From a virus: a DNA stretch of 35,016 nucleotides. A program made the translations under genes and the position numbers. The notes beneath the pieces were generated by a model, which saw only the letters and a list, made by a program, of their open reading frames with translations, made no database searches and had not been told where the DNA came from. Below, in pieces: positions 24,357 to 32,657 of this stretch (positions are counted from its first letter, which is position 1; each line of letters opens with the position of its first letter). Location: the IMG/VR virus record IMGVR_UViG_3300036770_001816, positions 1 through 35,016 of that record. One strand, given 5' to 3'.

Positions 24357-25552
24357 CGTCGTCCTCCTGGTGGTGGTCCCGATACGTGCATGCTCGACAG
24401 CCCGCCGCCGCGCTCGTACACGAACAACTCCATCGCCTGCCTGTTGCCCACGAAGCCCTGCTGTGCGTGCCACTCGTCCGGCGGACACAGGGCAGGAGCC
24501 ACCCGCACGAGCACGCCGTCGATCGTCTCGATCGGCCGACTCCACTCGGCGGATTGCTGGTGGTAGTGCCCGGTGTGGATCTCGCGGTAGGGGCACTGGC
24601 TCCACAGTTCCGCCGCCTCTAGTGCCATGAGCTGCGGCAGCCGCTTTTTGGCCCGGTGGCCGTGGCAGAAGCCGAGCAGGTTGCCGGCGTGGTGCAGGTA
24701 CTTGCGGGGCGTGAACGTGTCCTCGACGCGCACCCGGCGGTCCTTGCGGAAGCGCTCCTGCAGAATCCGCAGCCACGCCCAGGTCAGCGTCTCGTCGTGG
24801 TTGCCGTGCACCGTGAGCGTGTCGGTCGGGGCGATGTCGCCGGCCAGGTCCACGACCCGCAGCAGCTCGTCGGTGCCGACCTCGATCATCTTCTGGAGCC
24901 GGCCGTCCCGCTCGAGCGGCGTGCCGCTCGTCGTGGTGCCGCTCGGCGTGTCGTAGTGGTACACGTCGCCGAGCGTCGCCACGGTCAGCCGGCTCGGACG
25001 CATGGATGCAGCGATGGACAGCAGCTCCTGCGACGCCTCCCGAATGAGCGTGGCCGCGATGCCGACGTCGTAGTCCTGCTGGCCTGTCGTGCGAGCCCAC
25101 GCGTACTTGCCGAAGTGCGGGTCCGCGATCACGAGCACCGCCCAGCGGTCGCCCTTCACCGACTTGGTCTTCGGCCGCGATGGCCGCACGATGTCTCGGC
25201 TGGCCGCCGCAATCATCGCCTCGACGACCTCACGCACGCCCGGGCCGGGTCGCGGCTTGAGCCGCACGAACACGCGAAACAACTCGGTCACCACAGGCTG
25301 GCCGGTCGCCCGGTCGACGGACATGCCCTCCCACTTCGTGGCCTCGGACGCCGCGACCTCGTACTTGGTCATGTCGGCTTCGATGTGCTGCAGGAGGTCC
25401 TCGACCGTGCGGATCGTGCGCGAGACGCTGCGGGCCTCGACGGTGTCGCCGTCGGTGCGCTGCGTGATCTGCTCGGCGTCTTTGCCCTGCGGCACGTCGG
25501 CTGCCGCCTCGGCCAGGACGGCGTCGGCTAGTGGCTTCTGCGTCCGATCCAC
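24353..25552 (-). CDS. Calcineurin-like metallophosphoesterase
   Basis: The GTG at 25552 follows AAGGAG and gives 399 residues. The two-metal site is fully visible: IADPHFGK (Asp144, His146), LGDVYHY (Asp196), HGNHDE (Asn251, His252), CHGHR (His297, His299) and IHTGHYH (His326-331). The first 130 residues are helical and charged and may bind DNA or a partner. Such enzymes in phages may remove phosphates from nucleotides or nucleic-acid ends. The longer reading of this frame to 25717 is not supported. Confidence 0.88.
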   Translation of the reverse strand: MDRTQKPLADAVLAEAAADVPQGKDAEQITQRTDGDTVEARSVSRTIRTVEDLLQHIEADMTKYEVAASEATKWEGMSVDRATGQPVVTELFRVFVRLKPRPGPGVREVVEAMIAAASRDIVRPSRPKTKSVKGDRWAVLVIADPHFGKYAWARTTGQQDYDVGIAATLIREASQELLSIAASMRPSRLTVATLGDVYHYDTPSGTTTSGTPLERDGRLQKMIEVGTDELLRVVDLAGDIAPTDTLTVHGNHDETLTWAWLRILQERFRKDRRVRVEDTFTPRKYLHHAGNLLGFCHGHRAKKRLPQLMALEAAELWSQCPYREIHTGHYHQQSAEWSRPIETIDGVLVRVAPALCPPDEWHAQQGFVGNRQAMELFVYERGGGLSSMHVSGPPPGGRR

Positions 25553-25794
25553 GCCTCGACTCCTTGAATGCCGCAGATGTCGTGGCCACGCTGTTGGCAC
25601 ACCGTGACGATCGCCCGGGCGAGCGCCCGCTTGTGCATCGGCACCTGGCCGACACGCCACCGATCCCGCAGCTCCTCGAGCTGCCGCAGGTCGGCCTCCG
25701 GCAGCCGCATGTACCACGGGGCGTACCCTGGGCCTTTGTTCGCCGCGACGGCGAGCACCTGGTCGATGATCGACGTCGTGTCGTCACTCGTCAC
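25528..25794 (-). CDS. Small unknown protein, 88 residues
   Basis: The GTG at 25794 overlaps the end of the metallopeptidase gene by 11 bases, and this gene's end overlaps the phosphoesterase start by 25 bases. The sequence has PEADLRQLEELRDRWRVGQVPMHKRALARAIVTVCQQRGHDICGI, a helical core with a basic pair. No family is recognised. Confidence 0.5.
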   Translation of the reverse strand: MTSDDTTSIIDQVLAVAANKGPGYAPWYMRLPEADLRQLEELRDRWRVGQVPMHKRALARAIVTVCQQRGHDICGIQGVEAWIGRRSH

Positions 25795-26050
25795 GGCGAT
25801 ACCCCTCCTGCTCGAGGACGGTCGTGAGCATGCCGGCAAACTCAGACACAGACTCTTCCGAGATGTCAGGCCAGCGCGCGTGGATCAGCTCGTGGAGGAG
25901 CGTGTCGAGGTAGTCGGTGCCGGTCAGGCGGGAGTCGACCTTGATCGTGCGCGTGGCGTAGTCGCACAGGCCGTAGAGATTGCGCAGGCGCGCCCGGACG
26001 ATGTGCCACTTGGCACCGGCGATCTCGATCGTCCGCTGTCGCCTCGCCAT
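25784..26050 (-). CDS. Small zinc metallopeptidase-like protein (HELIH)
   Basis: This 88-residue protein carries LLHELIHARWPDISEESVSEFAGML, with HELIH at residues 53-57 and candidate third ligand Glu66 or Glu70. This is the ImmA/SprT-like short zincin arrangement. The N-terminal beta part (AGAKWHIVRARLRNLYGLCDY) fits a small metallopeptidase core. It may cleave a phage repressor, but its distance from the repressor gene makes that only a guess. Confidence 0.7.
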   Translation of the reverse strand: MARRQRTIEIAGAKWHIVRARLRNLYGLCDYATRTIKVDSRLTGTDYLDTLLHELIHARWPDISEESVSEFAGMLTTVLEQEGYRRDE

Positions 26051-26059
26051 GCCATCACC

Positions 26060-26377
26060 TTATCCATGTGCATCCAAATCCGTGGTGCCGGTGTGGTCAG
26101 CGTCTCGTGCGCCGATGCCGATTCTGTAGCCGACCTCGTTGAGCCATTGCTGGCGCTGCTGGCATCCGCAGTCCTTGACGCCGAGGGCAGAGGCCACACG
26201 TTCCTTAGTGATGCCTACGTAGTCCAGCGCGGCGGCGACGCGATCACCGAGGCCGGGAGCTGGTGCACACTCCGCGTTCACCGGCAGCCGACGGACGCGC
26301 ACGCGACGGCCGCACCGGTTGCACGTGCAGTCATGCATGTGATCGGCGTCAGTGCATAAGAACGCGCACGCCGTCAT
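26060..26377 (-). CDS. Cysteine-rich small phage protein, 105 residues
   Basis: The protein has an N-terminal zinc-knuckle-like HDCTCNRCGRRVRVRR and a C-terminal part GLGDRVAAALDYVGITKERVASALGVKDCGCQQRQQWLNEVGY. The C-terminal CGC-x-x-R-x-x-x-LN pattern recurs in short phage proteins of unknown role. It likely binds zinc and perhaps nucleic acid. The stop of the next gene upstream overlaps its start by four bases. Confidence 0.55.
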   Translation of the reverse strand: MTACAFLCTDADHMHDCTCNRCGRRVRVRRLPVNAECAPAPGLGDRVAAALDYVGITKERVASALGVKDCGCQQRQQWLNEVGYRIGIGARDADHTGTTDLDAHG

Positions 26378-27051
26378 GGGAGGACGATGTCCACTGATTG
26401 AACGACAACGCTATTCATTGTCGTGTCTGCATCAGTCACGCTTGAAAGGAGCTGCCAATGCGAACCAATTGAAAAACCGGGCTGCCCAAACAATGGCGCA
26501 TACGGCATTGGGTTTGTGAATTGCCCATTGATGCACTGGGACACAACAGATCTGTCGTTCACTGCATTGGACGATTGCGAGCAGTCTGCAAACGAAGACG
26601 TGCACCCGCCTATGGTGCCAATGTCGTAGTATTGCGGATTGCCGCACGATAACTGCCCGCTGCTATACTGCCTTTCCGCTTTTCCAATAAGCCGCACGTT
26701 TAGAAGTTGCAATGCATAAAACAGATTTGTCGGCGCGGTGCTTGGATTGTTGTACACATCCACAACGATAGTTACCGCTCCGCACCCTGAAGGCTGTCCC
26801 TGCACTTCAACGGACCACCTGGTAAACGCTCCAAGAGAGCCGATGCGCGTCAAAAAATGCGTACCTTCGAGTATTGACGTTTTTGCGGCCACAGACTCTT
26901 TTTGCGTTGCTGTTCCAAACTCGCTCTGCGTGTTGTAGATTCGCGTGCGTTGCAAAAGGTAATCGTTGGCCGTGATTTCCACTATCACATCGGTGGCTAC
27001 GCTCCAATCTCCTGTGCAAGGATTGCAACACGGCGAGCATCCCAAAAACAT
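26374..27051 (-). CDS. Cysteine-rich probable virion protein, AT-rich gene
   Basis: The ATG at 27051 overlaps the upstream stop (TGATG) and gives 225 residues. The N-terminus is unusually cysteine-rich (FLGCSPCCNPCTGDW), and more Cys pairs lie in the middle (GCTSSFADCSQ). The rest is beta-like and Ser/Thr/Asn rich, as in tail appendage proteins. GC is visibly lower than the rest of the operon, hinting at independent origin. No specific family is identified. Confidence 0.5.
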   Translation of the reverse strand: MFLGCSPCCNPCTGDWSVATDVIVEITANDYLLQRTRIYNTQSEFGTATQKESVAAKTSILEGTHFLTRIGSLGAFTRWSVEVQGQPSGCGAVTIVVDVYNNPSTAPTNLFYALQLLNVRLIGKAERQYSSGQLSCGNPQYYDIGTIGGCTSSFADCSQSSNAVNDRSVVSQCINGQFTNPMPYAPLFGQPGFSIGSHWQLLSSVTDADTTMNSVVVQSVDIVLP

Positions 27052-27818
27052 CACGCACACTCCGCCGCAATCAGTACCCACGTGCTGTCAATCAACGCAC
27101 ACGCCACCCGTCGCGTGCCGCTAGATACGGTGACCGTGGCGAAATAGTTGGTGGCCGTGAACGTTGTGGCAGGTGACAACGCCGTGCCGTCGCCGGCTTG
27201 TTGCGTCACCGTGGCAGTGGCGCCTTTGTTCCACGTCGCGGAGACGGTTCCTAGTCGCACGGTGCCCCTCCCTGCGCCAATCCGCACCAGTGCCCATTTG
27301 TTCGCACCAGTCCCGGACTCCTTGTAGATGATGGCCGCACCGTTGCCGCCGCTCTGCAGCTCGGCCGTCGACGCCTTCGGGCCGGCCGTCGCGTCCGCCG
27401 TGTTGCGTACTTCGAGCTTGACCTGAACAAGGCCATCCACAGCCAGCCTGCCGATTGCGTTATTGGCGATTGGCTCCACGGCTACGCCAAACAAATCGTT
27501 GGTCGACGTGGTTGGCGTGCTGCCCCTCAGGACAGGTGATTGCTCGTACTGCGACGTTGCCGGACCAGTAGCACCAGTTGGTGCGACCTCTAGTCCGGTA
27601 ATCGCCAGCACGCCCCAGCGTGGCACGGTCTGGCCACTGACGTTTTTGCACGGCAGTGCGATGTAGGGTGCACCTCCATAGGAGGCGGCGTCGGCATTCA
27701 TTCCAGGCCGCTGACCCAGCACGAGGTCGGCTGCGTCTTGTGCCCGGTTCCACGCCCTGGCCGATATCGCCGAATTCAGCGATTGACCGGCCTCGATCCG
27801 TCCGTCACGCCTGGCCAT
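27051..27818 (-). CDS. Probable tail-associated structural protein, 255 residues
   Basis: The ATG at 27818 overlaps the upstream stop (TGATG). The first 60 residues are helical (AGQSLNSAISARAWNRAQDAADLVLGQRPG); the rest is beta-rich (TVPRWGVLAITGL, VDGLVQVKLEVRN) and ends in a cysteine-containing strand. It follows the tail hub candidate and likely belongs to the tail tip or fibres. The family is not identified. Confidence 0.5.
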   Translation of the reverse strand: MARRDGRIEAGQSLNSAISARAWNRAQDAADLVLGQRPGMNADAASYGGAPYIALPCKNVSGQTVPRWGVLAITGLEVAPTGATGPATSQYEQSPVLRGSTPTTSTNDLFGVAVEPIANNAIGRLAVDGLVQVKLEVRNTADATAGPKASTAELQSGGNGAAIIYKESGTGANKWALVRIGAGRGTVRLGTVSATWNKGATATVTQQAGDGTALSPATTFTATNYFATVTVSSGTRRVACALIDSTWVLIAAECA

Positions 27819-28747
27819 CAGGTCACCCCGATCCCAAGCAAAGAAAAATTGGCCTCTGGATAGACCTGGTTGACGTACACGTGCAGCGGCTTTTTTAACA
27901 GCGTTGTTCCAGATACGGAGTCTTCGTACCGCACCCACAGGTACTCGTGACCTTTTTTCTCGATGCCTGTCACGTCGCCAACATTCAATTGTGGCAGGGT
28001 CGTACCATCGGCGTTGGCCTGTGCGACGAACTTGTAGGACAGGGACCAAGGCGAGTTGCCCTTCTCGGCGTCCCAGTCTTGCGACCCGCTGCCACCCATA
28101 AACAGCACTTCGCCAGCGGCGAATCCCCTAAATGAGCTGCTGTTGACTGTGCCAGTGATCGCCGACACGATTTTGATGTAGTCGGTTGTTACGTACTGGG
28201 TTGGTACGTCGTAGGTCTCGGTCCATTGCAAGGCAGGGATTACTACGTCGACGCCTTGGACAGTCTGGCCGTCGACACCGATGGCACCCTGTTGGTCTGG
28301 TGCAGCGTTGGAGCCGCCAGTCGGATAACGTTTTTCTGTGTTCCACACCAATCCACCCAGCGCTGTGCCAGCCGCATAGCTCGGCTGTTGCGTGATGTGC
28401 GTCGTTCCGCCTGACGTGTCGAACGACCTCGAGCGACGGAGAGGGTCCGGCTTCTGGTCGTCGTCCGCACCGCGGCTGACGTAGCTCACCGTCAGCTGCC
28501 ACGCCTCGTCGCCCAGGTAGTCGAGCGTGTAGCTCTCGGCCTGCAGCTTGTTCAGCGGCTGCCCGGGGTACTCCCAGTAGAGGTAGCTGGTCCACAGCGT
28601 CACGTTCACGTCGTCGTGCACGGCACGGTCGTCGGTCGTGCCGAAAATCTTCCACGACTTCTTGTACGTGTTCTGGCTGCGCTGCCCGAGACGGTAGATC
28701 GTCGCCGACCGGCTCGCAGAGTCCTCGACCCATGTGTATGTCGGCAT
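27818..28747 (-). CDS. Probable tail-tip or baseplate protein
   Basis: This 309-residue protein directly follows the tape measure in the transcript, where siphoviruses encode distal tail and tip proteins. It starts PTYTWVEDSASRSATIYRLGQRS and has a beta-rich body with SGSQDW, LNVGDVTGIEKKGHEYLWVRYEDS and a closing VYPEANFSLLGI. The WVEDS opening and YLWVRYED block look like a conserved structural family, but I cannot name it. Position supports a tail-tip role. Confidence 0.55.
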   Translation of the reverse strand: MPTYTWVEDSASRSATIYRLGQRSQNTYKKSWKIFGTTDDRAVHDDVNVTLWTSYLYWEYPGQPLNKLQAESYTLDYLGDEAWQLTVSYVSRGADDDQKPDPLRRSRSFDTSGGTTHITQQPSYAAGTALGGLVWNTEKRYPTGGSNAAPDQQGAIGVDGQTVQGVDVVIPALQWTETYDVPTQYVTTDYIKIVSAITGTVNSSSFRGFAAGEVLFMGGSGSQDWDAEKGNSPWSLSYKFVAQANADGTTLPQLNVGDVTGIEKKGHEYLWVRYEDSVSGTTLLKKPLHVYVNQVYPEANFSLLGIGVT

Positions 28748-28750
28748 GCG

Positions 28751-30808
28751 TCAGGTCCCCACAGTTGCCGGGTCTTCGTCCGTGTTGTCAGCAATGCGCT
28801 CAAGCAGGTCGACCTGCTGCTGTGCGAGTGACCGAGCGAACCCGAGGCCGCTGGCCGCGGCCGCGGAGAACGTGCCGGCTACCTCGCCGCGCTCCATGCC
28901 GGCGGCAGCGGCGCCGGCACCTTCCCGGATGCGTTGCTCGTTGCCTCGGGCGGCGGCACGCTCGGCAGCTTGAGCAGCTGAGGCTGCCAACGCCTCTGCC
29001 AGCGCAGCCTCAGCCTCTTGGGTGACGCTGCGACGATCGGCGGCCATTTGCGCGTTGGCGTTTAGGCGGCCTCGAGCCGTGGCGTCAGCATTGGCGTTCA
29101 TGGCGTCGATATTGCGCTGCGCATTAGCAGCCGTTTGTGCGTTCTCCTGTGCTGCCGTCTCTATACGTCCAGCAATGCCAGGACGAGACTGAGCGCGAGC
29201 TGCGGCCCTCGCTGACATTTCGCTATCCACCTGCGAATTTTCTTTTGCAAGAGCGTAGCCGTCTCTGATGAAAGACTGAACATAGTTCCACGACTTCCGA
29301 ACGGCTGACTCCATAGCGTCCCAAGACGCGAGAATGAAGTTTATGACGTTGTCAAATGCACCTTTTAGGATCGCGCCGAACGTGTTGGCGCTCTGCACAA
29401 CGTACGACCACATACCTTCCCACTCACCTGCAACCTGCGCACCAAGATACGTCCACGTGTTCTGGAACGTCGCCACCCACGAGTCGACCTGCCCCATCAG
29501 GGCCTCGACTCCTCGAGCCCAGCCGGCCTGTAGACCGAGCCACAGGATGTCCATGGCGCCCGCTAGGTTGCCGGCGGCCAACTCTTGGTACACGCCGTCG
29601 AACGTCGCCGTGGCGGTCGCGCCCAGGTCGCGTAGCACACCCATGGCGTTGTTGCCGGCGTCGACGAACGCTCCACCGATGGCCGATGCGATCTGACCGA
29701 ATCCGCCGGCAGCGTAGATGGCAGCCCCTGCCACGGCACCCAGCAGGCCTACGGCGATCGCCAGCGGGGCGTTGGCGGCCACCCACGCGGCCAAGCTGGT
29801 CGCCGCCGCCACGGTCGTTTTCACGCCGTACAGCACGGCACCGGCGGCTGCGGACACAAACGACGCCGCCAGCTGGTAGGCAACCTTGACCGTCGATACC
29901 AGCGGCGACACAAGCGCCGCCACGCCGGTCGACAGCGTTTTGACCGCAAAGCCGGCGGCCGTGAGTGTGCCGCCGACCGCCACCATCGCGGCCCCCACGG
30001 CCAACGCCTGCTGCACGAAGACCTTGTTTTCGCTGATGTACCTCGACACCTGGCCGACGAGGATCGCGATCGACGACGACAGTCCAGCCATTGCCGGCGC
30101 GACGGCGGCGCCCACCGTGACGGTCACGGCCTTGAGCGCCGTCATCAGCTCGCCGATCGAGTCGTTTAGTCGTGCCGCAGAGTCAGCCGTCTCTTGATCC
30201 ATGACGATGCCGAGCTGCTCGGCCTGCTGCATGAGCGCCCGTATGCCGCCGGCACCGTCCTCGAGCATGGGCAGGAGCGCCGTGCCGGCACGACCGAACA
30301 CGGCCATCGCCAAGGCCGCCCGCTCGCCCGGGTCCTGCACCTGCGCAAGCGCGTCTGACAACGCCAGAAACTGATCCTCGGGCGACAGCTGCTTGAGCGC
30401 GTTGACGTCGACGCCAAGCCGCTCAAACGCCTTGGCGGCGGCCTTGCCACCCTGTGATGCCGTGTCGAGCGTCCGCTGCATCGTGCGGATGCCCTTTTCC
30501 AGCGTGCCGATGTCGGTGCCCGACTGGCCGGCCGCAAACCCAAACGCGGACACAGCCTCTGTCGACAGGCCGGTGCGCGCGGCCATCTTCTGCACCGCAT
30601 CCCCGACCTCGGAAAACGCAGCCGCCGCGCCGGCGATCGGCGCCGTGATCGCACTGCCGGCAGCCATGAGCCGGCTGCCGATCGACATCATCGACGAGCC
30701 GAGCTGCCCCATCCGCTTGTTGATCGTGCCAAGGGCCGCAAACAGCTTCTTGGGGTCCGCCCCGATCTCGACGTAGACCTTGCCCTGGCGGACTGCGTTG
30801 GCACTCAT
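28751..30808 (-). CDS. Tail tape measure protein
   Basis: At 685 residues it has the expected features: a starting VEIGADPKKLFAALGTINKRMGQLGSSM block, long alanine-rich helices, hydrophobic membrane-like stretches in the middle (about 255-375), and a charged alanine/glutamate-rich C-terminus (EAEAALAEALAASAAQAAERAAARG). By the common 0.15 nm per residue rule the tail would be about 100 nm. The ATG overlaps the stop of the frameshifted chaperone extension (ATGA), as in lambda gene T and H. It sets tail length and is ejected with DNA. Confidence 0.9.
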   Translation of the reverse strand: MSANAVRQGKVYVEIGADPKKLFAALGTINKRMGQLGSSMMSIGSRLMAAGSAITAPIAGAAAAFSEVGDAVQKMAARTGLSTEAVSAFGFAAGQSGTDIGTLEKGIRTMQRTLDTASQGGKAAAKAFERLGVDVNALKQLSPEDQFLALSDALAQVQDPGERAALAMAVFGRAGTALLPMLEDGAGGIRALMQQAEQLGIVMDQETADSAARLNDSIGELMTALKAVTVTVGAAVAPAMAGLSSSIAILVGQVSRYISENKVFVQQALAVGAAMVAVGGTLTAAGFAVKTLSTGVAALVSPLVSTVKVAYQLAASFVSAAAGAVLYGVKTTVAAATSLAAWVAANAPLAIAVGLLGAVAGAAIYAAGGFGQIASAIGGAFVDAGNNAMGVLRDLGATATATFDGVYQELAAGNLAGAMDILWLGLQAGWARGVEALMGQVDSWVATFQNTWTYLGAQVAGEWEGMWSYVVQSANTFGAILKGAFDNVINFILASWDAMESAVRKSWNYVQSFIRDGYALAKENSQVDSEMSARAAARAQSRPGIAGRIETAAQENAQTAANAQRNIDAMNANADATARGRLNANAQMAADRRSVTQEAEAALAEALAASAAQAAERAAARGNEQRIREGAGAAAAGMERGEVAGTFSAAAASGLGFARSLAQQQVDLLERIADNTDEDPATVGT

Positions 30809-31208
30809 GTTTTTACCTCATGCCAATTCGGCCCGAGCAGTTTGCGGATCTCGTCGGGCGTCGCCTGCCGCGGCGTGGCCTTTTTGGCGAAGGGGTTGAA
30901 CTCGATCGGCTTGGCTTGCGGTTGGCCCTTGCTGCGGTTCAGGTTGGCTTGTTGACTCATCAGCCACGCGACCCGCCACCATTCCTGCTCTAGACGAGCG
31001 TCTCGAGCGGCGAAGAGTCCACGGAGGGTCCATTCGTCTGGGTTGACTCCGAGAATTCCGGCGGCCTCGTAAATGGCGTCCCAGATGGTCCGAGCAGGGA
31101 CTCGACCGTCGTCTTTTGCAGTTGCGCCTCCGCCCGATTGGCCAGCTCGGCCTGCAGCTCGTCCATGCGTTCGACGAGCTGCTTGATCATGCGGCGAAGG
31201 CGGAGGGG
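30805..31208 (-). CDS. Tail chaperone extension (gpT-like) reached by -1 frameshift
   Basis: This frame is in the -1 phase relative to the chaperone gene, is open from just after a stop at 31261-31263 down to TGA at 30807-30805, and has no ATG or GTG until an internal ATG near 30960. Residues ARTIWDAIYEAAGILGVNPDEW, then LFAARDARLEQEWWRVAWLMSQQ and KPIEFNPFAKKATPRQ are strongly protein-like and resemble the T part of lambda gpGT and its relatives. The frame ends on the tape-measure start. It should be made as a C-terminal extension of the upstream chaperone and recruit tail-tube subunits to the tape measure. Confidence 0.7.
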
Positions 31209-31568
31209 GAAAAAATCGACCAGCTCCTCCTCGAGCGCCCGCTGCGCCGCCTCGAGCGAGTCACCGCGAAGCGATTCCAAAAACTCTTCCTTCGTCAGCT
31301 TGCGCTCGTCGACCTGTCGGCAAAGGATCGCGTAGAGCACCTCGCCGATCGTGGTGTACCGGGAGCGAATCACCTCAAGGGCGCGTCCGATCGTCGAGAC
31401 GTCGATCAGGTCGAACGGGATCGACCGGTCGACCTTGCGGACGGACCCGTCCGGCTGTTCTTCGTCCTCTTGGACGTCGATACGCACAAGGTCCTTAACC
31501 CTCGCGGCGGCGCCCACGGTCATGACGAGACGCCACGGCCGGCCCTCGTCGTCCTTGAACTCACGCAT
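30990..31568 (-). CDS. Tail assembly chaperone (gpG-like)
   Basis: This 192-residue protein starts MREFKDDEGRPWRLVMTVGAAARVKDL and contains a helical middle with RLRRMIKQLVERMDELQAELANRAEAQ, a predicted coiled coil. It lies between the tail-tube genes and the tape measure, the fixed place of gpG-type chaperones. Its last 30 residues (after about LLGPSG) look less protein-like because the -1 frame is the coding one there. The tape measure and tube should assemble around a mixture of this and its frameshifted form. Confidence 0.75.
   Translation of the reverse strand: MREFKDDEGRPWRLVMTVGAAARVKDLVRIDVQEDEEQPDGSVRKVDRSIPFDLIDVSTIGRALEVIRSRYTTIGEVLYAILCRQVDERKLTKEEFLESLRGDSLEAAQRALEEELVDFFPLRLRRMIKQLVERMDELQAELANRAEAQLQKTTVESLLGPSGTPFTRPPEFSESTQTNGPSVDSSPLETLV
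31154..31215 (-). promoter_or_regulatory. Slippery heptamer T TTT TTC with downstream hairpin
   Basis: In the zero frame GAT TTT TTC, the heptamer T-TTT-TTC occupies 31215-31209, a canonical X-XXY-YYZ slip site; T-TTC-CCC (31212-31206) overlaps it. Perfect 10-base hairpin arms follow at 31182-31173 and 31163-31154, with a 9-base loop. The spacer of 26 bases is longer than usual, so the hairpin's role is uncertain. Confidence 0.6.
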
Positions 31569-31570
31569 GG

Positions 31571-31924
31571 TCAGCTCCTGAGCCCAGACCTAGTCAACGC
31601 ACACTCGACGGTCCAGCTCGTGGCCCCGTCGAGCGGGTTAGTTTCGTTAATGCCGGTGACGACAGCGTCGAACGCCCAGCCGGCCTCCCCGCCAGATACG
31701 GCCACGAGCGTGCCGTCGAGCAGCAGATCGAGATCCATGTCACCGTCGTCGTTGATCTCAAACGACACGGTCGCAGCCCAGCCGGTGGAATACACGGCCT
31801 GCTCGCGCGACCCATACTCCTCGATCTCGATCGTGCGGGCTGTCGCTGTCCACGTGACGTTTCGCACGCTCGCGATCGCACCGCCGACGGTCAGCGTCGC
31901 GTCCTTGCCGAGCGTGATCGCCAC
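31571..31924 (-). CDS. Tail-tube-like protein, copy 3
   Basis: This 117-residue protein starts MAITLGKDATLTVGGAIASVRNV and shares its opening and layout with the two genes upstream. It has TIEIEEYGS, WAATVSFEINDDGDMDLDLLLDG and a closing SWTVECALTRSG. Proteins with this build form the tail tube of long-tailed phages or decorate it. It lies two bases before the chaperone gene. Which of the three forms the actual tube cannot be told from sequence. Confidence 0.65.
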   Translation of the reverse strand: MAITLGKDATLTVGGAIASVRNVTWTATARTIEIEEYGSREQAVYSTGWAATVSFEINDDGDMDLDLLLDGTLVAVSGGEAGWAFDAVVTGINETNPLDGATSWTVECALTRSGLRS

Positions 31925-31927
31925 GAG

Positions 31928-32251
31928 TCAGATGCCTCCCCGACGCGCGGTGATCGTGTACGTCACGGCGCCGTCGATGGACACGTTCTCGGTGACACCC
32001 ATAACCACGAAGTTGCTCGTCGCGGTGTTGCTCACGAGCTGCGCCATCACGCCCGTGGCGTCATGGCACTCGATCTCCCAAGTCTGCGACTTGAAGCCCG
32101 TGTCGAAGGCACGATAGCCGACCGTGCCGGTGCCGACGTTGGAACGGTTCGACACGTCGACGACTTCGGCCTCCTCGGTGTAGGTCGCCGAGATGACGTC
32201 GGTTCCAAACGGTGGGGCGCTGGCCGCCTTGAATCCGAGGGTGATCGCCAT
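31928..32251 (-). CDS. Tail-tube-like protein, copy 2
   Basis: This 107-residue protein starts MAITLGFKAASAPPFGTD and shares with its neighbours the order VVDVSNRSN, TWEIECHDATG and a final VSIDGAVTYTITARRGG. It is more divergent at the N-terminus than the other two, lacking the GKD opening, but the central acidic strands and ending align. Confidence 0.62.
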   Translation of the reverse strand: MAITLGFKAASAPPFGTDVISATYTEEAEVVDVSNRSNVGTGTVGYRAFDTGFKSQTWEIECHDATGVMAQLVSNTATSNFVVMGVTENVSIDGAVTYTITARRGGI

Positions 32252-32263
32252 GGTGGTCTCCGG

Positions 32264-32587
32264 TCAGGTCTGGGTCTTGTAGCGCTGGGCGCTGACAGTG
32301 AACGTGATGATGCCGTCGATGGGCTGCGACTGGGCCACGTTGGTGACCACGAATTCGACCGTGTCGCCCGTCGTCGTGCCGGTGAGCGTGAACGTCTCGC
32401 CGACAGCCTTGCCCGGGCTGTCGACGCACTCGACCTCGATGGTCTGTTCGACCATGGCCTTGACGAACGTGCGAAAGCTGTCGCCGAACTTGGTGACGTC
32501 CACCTCGTTCGCGGTGTTGTTCACCGTGATCGATCGGGCGTTGGCGAGGCCCGAGATCGTGACGTCCTTGCCGAGCGTGACGGCCAT
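32264..32587 (-). CDS. Tail-tube-like protein, copy 1
   Basis: This 107-residue protein starts MAVTLGKDVTISGLANARSITVNNTANEVDVTKFGDSF and ends QPIDGIITFTVSAQRYKTQ. Of the three copies it has the cleanest family pattern and lies first in the transcript, so it may be the ancestral tube protein. The gap upstream (32588-32657) is 70 bases and holds nothing clear. Confidence 0.62.
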   Translation of the reverse strand: MAVTLGKDVTISGLANARSITVNNTANEVDVTKFGDSFRTFVKAMVEQTIEVECVDSPGKAVGETFTLTGTTTGDTVEFVVTNVAQSQPIDGIITFTVSAQRYKTQT

Positions 32588-32657
32588 GTGTGGCTCCTGC
32601 TGGTGTCACTGGCAGGGTACGGCCAGGCGACGCGGCCGCCGCAGGGGGTGTGGACGG

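Noticed and set aside
31100-31120. GCAAAAG as the chaperone frameshift site
   Set aside because: In the zero frame (CAA AAG) the P-site codon would re-pair poorly after slipping to GCA; the upstream T-TTT-TTC is canonical. Kept only as an alternative to test.
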